From: UBA11889 sp002313255
GTDB taxonomy: Bacteria > Pseudomonadota > Gammaproteobacteria > Pseudomonadales > Azotimanducaceae
Reading direction: 5' to 3'
Assembly: GCA_913045265.1 (NCBI GenBank)
Contig: CAJWQX010000047.1
Coordinates: 1-21,825 of the forward strand
DNA length: 21,825 nucleotides
Shown: positions 6,387-12,955 of the stretch, one piece after another
Position numbering within the stretch: position 1 is the first letter of the stretch
Layout of the letters: each line of letters opens with the position of its first letter
Position numbers and translations under genes: made by a program
Notes under the pieces: model-generated
Told to the model about the DNA's origin: nothing
The model's input: only the letters and a program-made list of their open reading frames with translations
Databases searched by the model: none

Positions 6387-8012
6387 TTACAAGCTTCCGG
6401 AAACAAAACCATCTTCTACGTCGCGCCTGATGTCGTTCTCATTACGTTCCGATGGATTGCCAAAACCCCCGCCCCCAGGGGTTTCGAGAACGAGTGTAGC
6501 TCCTGCCGGCACGAGGTCTTTTCCTTTACCCCTTAACGGAGTCCCATTTTTTATATAGACCTTGCCGGGACGACCATTTCCACCACCCGCTCGTCCTCGC
6601 GCGGGGTGCCCGATACGGTCAAACATCTTGGAAACAAAAAATGAATTATCCCGACCATGTCGAATCTCAACGATCTGACCTAAGCCACCCCTATATCGAC
6701 CGCGGCCGCCTGAATCCTGGCGGAATTCTCTACGCTCAAAGATCAACGGCGACGTCACTTCATTAATTTCAGTTGGCGTCGTCCGTACACCCGAGGGAAA
6801 AGCGGTGGTCGAAAGACCATCCTTCATAAAGCGTGCGCCCGTGCCTCCGTTGTATATCGGATTGATCACAAACGGAGTGTCCGCTACGTCCTCGCCCGTT
6901 TGCCGAGCATTCATTAACACTGGATTCCAAATACATGAAGCGCCCTCGGCAACAACAGACTCAGGCATGATCTGCTCAAGACACCCCATGATCACATCAG
7001 GCAGCATTTGTCCTAGCGCGTGCCTCGCAGAGACTGCGCACGGCGGCATCGCGTTCAGGATACTGCCTTCCGGGGCCGCGACCCGAATGGTCCCAAGTGA
7101 GCCCGCGTTGTTAGGAATGCTGTTGCCAACGAGACAGCGTACGCCGAACGAAGTGTATGCCTCCGTGTAATTGGCAGGCACATTAATCCCATAGCGAGAA
7201 GTCGGCGACGAACCGCTGAAATCGATCGAAATGAGATCCTTGTCGACAAGCATCTTGCATGCGATGTGGACCGGAACGTCGTACCCATCTACGTCCATCG
7301 AGTTTTCATAGATCCCGGCTGGAAGTGCATTAATTTCATGCTCCATCGCAGCGCGCGAGGTGGCTAAGACGTGGCTTGCTATCTCGTCCAACGATTCCAA
7401 TTCGTGCGCGGCCATCATCGACTGTAAATTCCTACCACCGGCCTCGTTACACGCGGTAAGCGAGTAGAGATCGCCTTCCGCAACGACAGGATCTCTAACA
7501 TTCGCGGCAACGATCTCCATTAAGGTTTCGTTTCGAACACCAGCATTGAAGAGGGCCATGATCGGAATATTGATGCCTTCCTCAAACACCTCATTGGCAT
7601 CCGGACCAAATCCGCGACCACCCACATCAGCGATATGGCTCGTCGAAGCAAAAAGGGCGACGGGCCGTTCTCTATAATAGACAGGGGTTACCACGGTGAA
7701 GTCGTTGAGATGACCCGTCGCCAACCATGGATCATTGGTAAGGAACACGTCGCCCTCACTCATGCTCGGCAAGGGGTAGCGCTTGAGGAAATGGCTAACA
7801 GAACGCGCCATCGCATTAACGTGACCCGGCGTTCCCGTGATCGCTTGGGCTAACATCGAACCTTCAGTATCGAAAACACCGGCAGAAAGGTCTCCCGCTT
7901 CACGAACAACGGTCGAAAAAGCCGTCCGCATGAGCGTCTGCGCTTGCTCTTCAACAATGGCCAACAGCCGGTCCCAAACGAGCTGCAGCCGTAGGGCGTC
8001 GAGCGCTTTCAT
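6387..8012 (-). CDS. hyuB: Hydantoinase B/oxoprolinase family subunit (HyuB)
   Basis: A 541-residue protein of the N-methylhydantoinase B / 5-oxoprolinase C-terminal family, of normal full length. Visible family segments: the N-terminal RTAFSTVVREAGDLSAGVFD, PGHVNAMARSV, the GDVFLTNDPWLATGHLNDF motif, and the Gly-rich C-terminus (AGGGNGRPGKVYIKNG; LETPGGGGFG). With HyuA it is expected to form an ATP-dependent cytoplasmic enzyme that opens a cyclic amide or carboxylates a ketone; the substrate is not evident. I choose the ATG at 8012, whose first base is the last base of the hyuA TGA (TGATG); the GTG at 8015 is also possible. The overlap indicates translational coupling in the order CHY protein, HyuA, HyuB. 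Confidence 0.92.
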   Translation of the reverse strand: MKALDALRLQLVWDRLLAIVEEQAQTLMRTAFSTVVREAGDLSAGVFDTEGSMLAQAITGTPGHVNAMARSVSHFLKRYPLPSMSEGDVFLTNDPWLATGHLNDFTVVTPVYYRERPVALFASTSHIADVGGRGFGPDANEVFEEGINIPIMALFNAGVRNETLMEIVAANVRDPVVAEGDLYSLTACNEAGGRNLQSMMAAHELESLDEIASHVLATSRAAMEHEINALPAGIYENSMDVDGYDVPVHIACKMLVDKDLISIDFSGSSPTSRYGINVPANYTEAYTSFGVRCLVGNSIPNNAGSLGTIRVAAPEGSILNAMPPCAVSARHALGQMLPDVIMGCLEQIMPESVVAEGASCIWNPVLMNARQTGEDVADTPFVINPIYNGGTGARFMKDGLSTTAFPSGVRTTPTEINEVTSPLIFERREFRQDSGGRGRYRGGLGQIVEIRHGRDNSFFVSKMFDRIGHPARGRAGGGNGRPGKVYIKNGTPLRGKGKDLVPAGATLVLETPGGGGFGNPSERNENDIRRDVEDGFVSGSL

Positions 8013-10066
8013 CACTTAGCCTTTTCTATCACTAAATCCTCGCGCGCATTGACGTGCACCGCGAAGCGAGATGGAACGACCGTCGTTGTCTGATCCTCGA
8101 TGATGAGCATAGGTCCCTCGAGTCGCTCGTATTTAGGTAGTTGATCACGAAAAACCTGTTGAGTTGGAACCAGGATTCCATCGTCCACCATCAACCGCGT
8201 TGGATAATCCTTATCGTTAGAAGAGCGCGGCAACGTTTCGTCGACGGGGACCACTTGCTCTTGCGCGGTAGTCAAATTTAACGTCCAGCTCAGTACCTCG
8301 ACATCGAGACCGGGAATGATTCGTCCGTACAACTCTGCGTACGATCCTTCGAACGCTTCGATCAATTGATTTTTTGTAAAGGTGGGATCAAATTCAACGG
8401 AGATTTCGTAGCCCTGACCGATATAGCGCATATAGGCCCTCGCGGTCTCGATAACACGTCGTCCTTGTGCAGCAGAGCTAACGACGGTCGTTGCTTCCTC
8501 ACGCATTTCCGCCATAACGGCGTCAATAAGCTCTTCGTCGAATACCGACAACCTCATGTAACGACTTCGAACAACTTCATACGATATCGGCGCAATCAAG
8601 AAACCAATCGCCGAGCCTACGCTCGCAGCCGGTGGGATGATTACGCGGTCAATTCCAAGCTTTGACGCTAGCCGCGCTGCATGTAACGGGGCCGCACCAC
8701 CAAACGCGATCAGCGTTCTGCCTATTAGGGCTTTGCCCCACTCACTGGCATGACCACGGGCAGCGGTCGCCATGTTTTCGTCAACGACTTCGGAAATCGC
8801 AAAGGCAGCACCATGTAGATCAAAGTCAAGGGCATCACCCACCGATTCTTGCACTGCGACAGCTGCCGCATCGACATCAAGGTGTATGTGTCCTGACGCA
8901 AACCGATCCGCATCCATCCGACCCATGACGACGTCAGCATCCGTCACGGTCGCTTGCTGGCCTCCCATTCCATAACAAGCAGGTCCTGGCTCGGAACCGG
9001 CACTCTTCGGACCAACTCGCACACGATTTAAATTGTCGACCGAGGCAATTGAACCGCCACCAGCACCTATTTCCACCATTTCAATGACAGGTATCCTAAC
9101 AGGTAGGCCACTACCCTTCTTAAATCGGTATCGCCGATCGACTTCGAACGCCCGAGAAAATTGCGGTATGGCAGCATCGATTAAACAAATCTTGGCCGTC
9201 GTACCGCCCATATCAAACGATATGACCTCGTCGAGGCCAACTTCGGCCGCAATTTGGCTAGCTAGAATGGCTCCGCCAGCGGGACCTGACTCTACCAATC
9301 GAATCGGAAAACGTGCCGCCGTCTCAAAAGTCGTCAATCCCCCACCCGACGTCATCATTAGCGTCGGACACTTGATTCCCAATCCGATCAGTCGTTTTTC
9401 AAGCTGAATCAAATAACGCGCCATCATTGGAAGTACGTACGCGTTAGCACAAGCTGTTGAAAACCTTTCGTATTCACGGATCTCAGGACAGACTGCAGAC
9501 GACAGTGTTACGGCAACACCCTGCAAGCGTTCACTCAACCTGGTAGCGACCAACTCTTCGTGTTTAGAGTTCGCATACGAGTGCAAGAACCCGATTGCCA
9601 CGCTCTCGATTCTCGCGCGTTCAAGGACGTCGAGCGCCGCATCAACCGTCGTTAAGTCCAACGGGGTGAGTACGTCACCTGCTGCATTAATCCGTTCAAC
9701 GATAGGTATGCGCAACGAGCGTGATACCAGCGGCCGCGCCCGGTCAATATTTAGGTCGTATTGGTCGAAGCGATTTTCAAACGCCATCTCGATCACGTCG
9801 CGGTGACCCGCGGTGGTCAGCAGCGCGGTTCTAGCCCCGCGACGCTGGATCAGCGCGTTCGTGGCAAGCGTCGTTCCGTGCACCACCAATTCGATCGAAC
9901 TGGGTTTGGTGTTCGCTTGATCCAACATTGTCCCGACACCCGTCAATGCGCCGTCGGTTGGATCGACGTGCGTTGTTAATACCTTCGTAGTAAATCGTTC
10001 TGTTCCGCGCTGCAAAACAACATCAGTGAACGTGCCGCCAATATCGATGGCAAGCCGGGTACTCAA
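8012..10066 (-). CDS. hyuA: Hydantoinase A/oxoprolinase family subunit (HyuA)
   Basis: A 684-residue protein of the hydantoinase A / oxoprolinase N-terminal family, with an actin-like ATPase fold. The phosphate-binding motif LAIDIGGTFTDVV begins at residue 5, VHGTTLATNAL follows, a second DMGGTTAKI lies near residue 285, GAGGGSIA near 330, and the closing domain holds YIGQGYEISVEF. I choose a TTG start at 10066: it yields MSTRLAIDIGG, the usual family beginning, and overlaps the stop of the CHY gene in a TTGA junction. The GTG at 10105 would add 13 residues of no family character. It is expected to phosphorylate the substrate carbonyl for HyuB; hydantoins, 5-oxoproline-like compounds or ketones are all possible. 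Confidence 0.92.
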   Translation of the reverse strand: MSTRLAIDIGGTFTDVVLQRGTERFTTKVLTTHVDPTDGALTGVGTMLDQANTKPSSIELVVHGTTLATNALIQRRGARTALLTTAGHRDVIEMAFENRFDQYDLNIDRARPLVSRSLRIPIVERINAAGDVLTPLDLTTVDAALDVLERARIESVAIGFLHSYANSKHEELVATRLSERLQGVAVTLSSAVCPEIREYERFSTACANAYVLPMMARYLIQLEKRLIGLGIKCPTLMMTSGGGLTTFETAARFPIRLVESGPAGGAILASQIAAEVGLDEVISFDMGGTTAKICLIDAAIPQFSRAFEVDRRYRFKKGSGLPVRIPVIEMVEIGAGGGSIASVDNLNRVRVGPKSAGSEPGPACYGMGGQQATVTDADVVMGRMDADRFASGHIHLDVDAAAVAVQESVGDALDFDLHGAAFAISEVVDENMATAARGHASEWGKALIGRTLIAFGGAAPLHAARLASKLGIDRVIIPPAASVGSAIGFLIAPISYEVVRSRYMRLSVFDEELIDAVMAEMREEATTVVSSAAQGRRVIETARAYMRYIGQGYEISVEFDPTFTKNQLIEAFEGSYAELYGRIIPGLDVEVLSWTLNLTTAQEQVVPVDETLPRSSNDKDYPTRLMVDDGILVPTQQVFRDQLPKYERLEGPMLIIEDQTTTVVPSRFAVHVNAREDLVIEKAK

Positions 10067-10404
10067 TACCCGGACTCGAAATAAAGATGATGGTGCTGTT
10101 GACACCCCGGATTAAAGTGAGCGGAACATGAAGGGCAGACGGAATTGCCCGCCAAGTATTGGTGCACGGTAAGCTGGTGGCCGCAGACGCCACAGAGTAT
10201 CGCATGTTCGGCCCAAAACCCGCGTGGCCAGACGTCCGGCGTATGGTCAGCCAGGGCTAGATGGCAATCGTGACACGCATACCAGCGTCTGCAGCAATGG
10301 AACCGGATGGCAACGACGTCAACGCCCGTGTGGTAATGCTCACACCGTGTCTCCGCGTCGATATCCACGCCAAAAACTGTTTCGCCTTTTACCTGAACCT
10401 GCAA
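10063..10404 (-). CDS. CHY zinc-finger protein
   Basis: A protein of about 113 residues with the whole CHY zinc-finger pattern: TRCEHYH (Cys21, His23, His25), FHCC (Cys37, Cys38), YACHDCH (Cys44, His45, Cys47, His48), a further ADH, AILCGVCGHQLTVHQYL (Cys71, Cys74, His76, His81), CPSCSAHFNPGC (Cys90, Cys93, His96, Cys101) and a closing HHHLYF. Such modules bind several zinc ions; bacterial stand-alone members have no settled function. The start is uncertain: TTG at 10404 gives VQVKGETVFGVDIDAETRC, which fits stand-alone CHY proteins, whereas the ATG at 10578 would overlap the divergent prs gene by over 130 bp. The stop TGA overlaps the hyuA TTG, so this is the first cistron of a coupled CHY-HyuA-HyuB unit. 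Confidence 0.85.
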   Translation of the reverse strand: MQVQVKGETVFGVDIDAETRCEHYHTGVDVVAIRFHCCRRWYACHDCHLALADHTPDVWPRGFWAEHAILCGVCGHQLTVHQYLAGNSVCPSCSAHFNPGCQQHHHLYFESGY

Positions 10405-10416
10405 TGTGAAGATAAT
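10388..10416 (+). promoter_or_regulatory. Candidate promoter of the PRPP synthetase-sulfatase unit
   Basis: TTTACC (10388-10393, 4 of 6 to consensus), a 17-base spacer and GATAAT (10411-10416, 5 of 6) lie 30 bp before the prs ATG. The -35 falls inside the 5' end of the divergent CHY gene, so transcription of the two units may interfere. Confidence 0.42.
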
Positions 10417-10446
10417 GGCGCCCCCGGCACCAGAGATCGTTACGAC

Positions 10447-11391
10447 ATGGCAAATGATATCAAGATCATCGCTGGGACCTCGCACCCTGCCCTTGCGCAA
10501 GATATTAGCAACCATCTCGGGGTACCCCTGAGCGCCACGGAGATCATCCGATTCGGCAATGAAAATATTCTGTTTCAAAGTCTCGAGAACGTTCGCGAAT
10601 CAGATGTTTTTGTTATACAGACGTCATGTCCTCCAGTCTCCGATTTCCTCGTCGAGCTATTGATCATCATCGATGCTCTAAAACACGCATCGGCCCGCCG
10701 AGTAACGGCAGTACTACCTTACTTTCCATACGCCCGCTCGGACAAGAAAGACCGCCCGCGCATATCCATCACTGCACGGTTGATGGCAGACCTTCTCGAA
10801 ACTGCGGGAGCAGATCGGGTTTTGACTATGAATCTACATTCGCCGCAGGTTGGGGGGTTCTTTCGTATTCCCGTCGACCAACTCAACGCGACGCCCGTCG
10901 TATGTGATCGACTTCGCGAGACAACGGCTATGGAGAACACTGTGCTAGTCGCTGGTGACGTCAGCGAAGCGAAAGATTTAGGTGACTATGCCAATCGATT
11001 GAACCTTCCCATTGCCGTTGTGGATAAAAGACGAGTGGATGATTCGGAGAACGCGGAAGCCGTCGCCCTGATCGGCGAGGTCCACGGCAAAAATGGGCTC
11101 ATCATTGATGATGAGATCGCCAGCGGTGGCACCATGATCGAAGCCGCGCGATTTATTGGTACACACGGAGCTACTCGGATCGAAGCAGCAGCCGTCCATC
11201 CCGTACTGTCTGGTAACGCTATCCGGCGTATCGAAGATTCGCCTATCGAGCGTTTGGTCGTTACCGACACGATTCCGCTGCCCGCGGAAACGCGAAGCGA
11301 CAAGATTGAAGTTGTGTCCGTTGCGCACCTGTTTGCGGACGCGATCCATGCGATTCATACGGGAGAGAGTGTTTCGGCACTGTTTACTTAG
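10447..11391 (+). CDS. prs: Divergent ribose-phosphate pyrophosphokinase homologue
   Basis: A 314-residue cytoplasmic protein aligned over its length with PRPP synthetase, which makes PRPP from ribose 5-phosphate and ATP. Recognisable segments: ENVRESDVFVIQ, SCPPVSDFLVELLIIIDALK, PYFPYARSDKKDRPR, GADRVLTMNLHSPQVGGFFRIPVD (127-144) and the PRPP loop IIDDEIASGGT (219-229). Several conserved residues differ: Asn129 replaces the Asp of the DLH metal-binding signature, Arg140 stands where FFDIPVD usually has Asp, IASGGT replaces the usual IDTxGT, and FGNEN replaces FxDGE. It may be a secondary or altered-specificity paralogue rather than the housekeeping enzyme. I choose the ATG at 10447, giving MANDIKIIAGTSHP; the longer frame is antisense to the CHY gene. 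The sulfatase follows after 57 bp. Confidence 0.85.
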   Translation: MANDIKIIAGTSHPALAQDISNHLGVPLSATEIIRFGNENILFQSLENVRESDVFVIQTSCPPVSDFLVELLIIIDALKHASARRVTAVLPYFPYARSDKKDRPRISITARLMADLLETAGADRVLTMNLHSPQVGGFFRIPVDQLNATPVVCDRLRETTAMENTVLVAGDVSEAKDLGDYANRLNLPIAVVDKRRVDDSENAEAVALIGEVHGKNGLIIDDEIASGGTMIEAARFIGTHGATRIEAAAVHPVLSGNAIRRIEDSPIERLVVTDTIPLPAETRSDKIEVVSVAHLFADAIHAIHTGESVSALFT

Positions 11392-11448
11392 TTAGCCTGT
11401 TACGCTCATTGTTAGAAAAACGCCATCGACGATCACAAGAGAATCCAC

Positions 11449-12954
11449 ATGAAGAAAGCCAAGAATGCCATTGTCATTTTATTGGACAGTTTGAATCGCC
11501 ACATGATCGGTAATTACGGCGGAACCGAATTCGAAACACCTAATATTGATCGTTTCGCCGAACGCGCCGTGCGTTTTAATCGTCACTTCACGGGCTCCTT
11601 GCCCTGTATGCCCGCAAGGCACGACATCCTCTGCGGTGCCCTCGACTTCCTCTGGAAGCCATGGGGGTCCATCGAACTATGGGAAGCTCCGATCACGGCG
11701 TATCTACGCGAAAAGAACGTCAACACGATGCTCTTTACCGATCATCCTCATCTCTTCGAGACCGGCGGCGAGAATTACCACACGGACTTTTATGCGTGGG
11801 AATATCTACGAGGTCATGAAGGGGATCCCTGGAAATCTCGACCGGATCCCTCTTGGATGGGCGCCCCGGCACTACCTGCCTCAAAACGGCCCGCCCACTA
11901 CGACGAATCGCGAACCTGGTTCCGGTCGGAACTGGATTTTCCTGGGCCGAAAACCATGAAAGCAACCGCGAACTGGCTTAACGATAACGCCAATCATCAC
12001 GATCGGTTTCTAGTCTACGTCGATGAATTCGATCCACACGAACCCTTCGACACGCCCGCACCTTGGGTAAATTGCTATGACGAAACATGGAAGGGCGAGC
12101 AGTTGATCTGGCCTCCTTACGGCGTCCGCAATATTGAACGCGGCGTGATCACCGAACGCGAGGGACAGCACATTCGGTGCAATTACGGTTCCAAGCTATC
12201 GATGATCGATCATTGGTTCGGGAAAGTCCTGGATACCATCGATCAAAATGATATGTGGGACGACACCATGGTCATTTTATGTACGGATCACGGTCACTAC
12301 CTCGGTGAAAAAGATATCTGGGGTAAGCCCGGCGTACCTCAATACGAACCGCTGGGTCACACACCACTCTATATTGCGTACCCGGGCATCGACTCATTTG
12401 AAGTTGAAGCGCTGTCCACCAATGTGGATATCAACGCCACCTTGTGCGATCTATTTGATGTCACGATGCAACACGAGACCCACGGCGTTTCATTGCTGCC
12501 ACTTTTATCAGGTCAACAAGAAAGCGTGCGGGAATGGGCGTTGGGCGGCATTTTCGGTAACTGGGTACAGGTGTACGACGGCCACCGAAAATACGCGCGT
12601 GCACCCGTCGATGACGGCTTCCCACTGTCACTTTGGTCCAACCGCTGGTCGACGATGCCCATCAACAGAATCAATCCGCCGTGGCCGATGCCCGATGATC
12701 GTGCCGTGTTGGATTATATGCCGGGGGCTAATATCCCGGTGATCCGGCAAACGTTTCAAGCTGGCGATTTGTTGCCCTATTGGGTCCATCCGAGAGTTGG
12801 CGAGCATCATCTTTATGACATCAACATCGATCCTAACGAGGACGAAAATCGGCTGGGCAAGCAGGACGAAAAAGATATGTTGGAACTGTTGAACGAAGGT
12901 ATGCGAGCGGTCAACGCACCCGATGAACAGTTCCAACGTCTAGGAATCGGCTGA
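11449..12954 (+). CDS. Formylglycine-type sulfatase / alkaline phosphatase superfamily hydrolase
   Basis: A 501-residue hydrolase of the sulfatase family without a signal peptide, hence probably cytoplasmic. Metal-binding and catalytic features: ILLDSLNRHMIGNYGG at the start (Asp13), TPNIDRFAERAVRF, and the modification motif Cys53-Met-Pro-Ala-Arg57 (CxPxR), where Cys is converted to formylglycine; a second metal-site motif CTDHGHYLGEKDIWGKPG lies at 278-295 (Asp280, His281). The cytoplasmic location and the CxPAR sequence also fit phosphonate monoester hydrolases, so the ester may be sulfate, phosphate or phosphonate. No formylglycine-generating enzyme is visible in the window. It follows the PRPP synthetase homologue and probably shares its transcript; a GAGA-rich ribosome site precedes the ATG. 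Confidence 0.88.
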   Translation: MKKAKNAIVILLDSLNRHMIGNYGGTEFETPNIDRFAERAVRFNRHFTGSLPCMPARHDILCGALDFLWKPWGSIELWEAPITAYLREKNVNTMLFTDHPHLFETGGENYHTDFYAWEYLRGHEGDPWKSRPDPSWMGAPALPASKRPAHYDESRTWFRSELDFPGPKTMKATANWLNDNANHHDRFLVYVDEFDPHEPFDTPAPWVNCYDETWKGEQLIWPPYGVRNIERGVITEREGQHIRCNYGSKLSMIDHWFGKVLDTIDQNDMWDDTMVILCTDHGHYLGEKDIWGKPGVPQYEPLGHTPLYIAYPGIDSFEVEALSTNVDINATLCDLFDVTMQHETHGVSLLPLLSGQQESVREWALGGIFGNWVQVYDGHRKYARAPVDDGFPLSLWSNRWSTMPINRINPPWPMPDDRAVLDYMPGANIPVIRQTFQAGDLLPYWVHPRVGEHHLYDINIDPNEDENRLGKQDEKDMLELLNEGMRAVNAPDEQFQRLGIG

Positions 12955-12955
12955 A

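Noticed and set aside
10261..10446. Upstream extension of the PRPP synthetase homologue
   Set aside because: It is antisense to the CHY zinc-finger gene, and the family begins at the MANDIKIIAG methionine.
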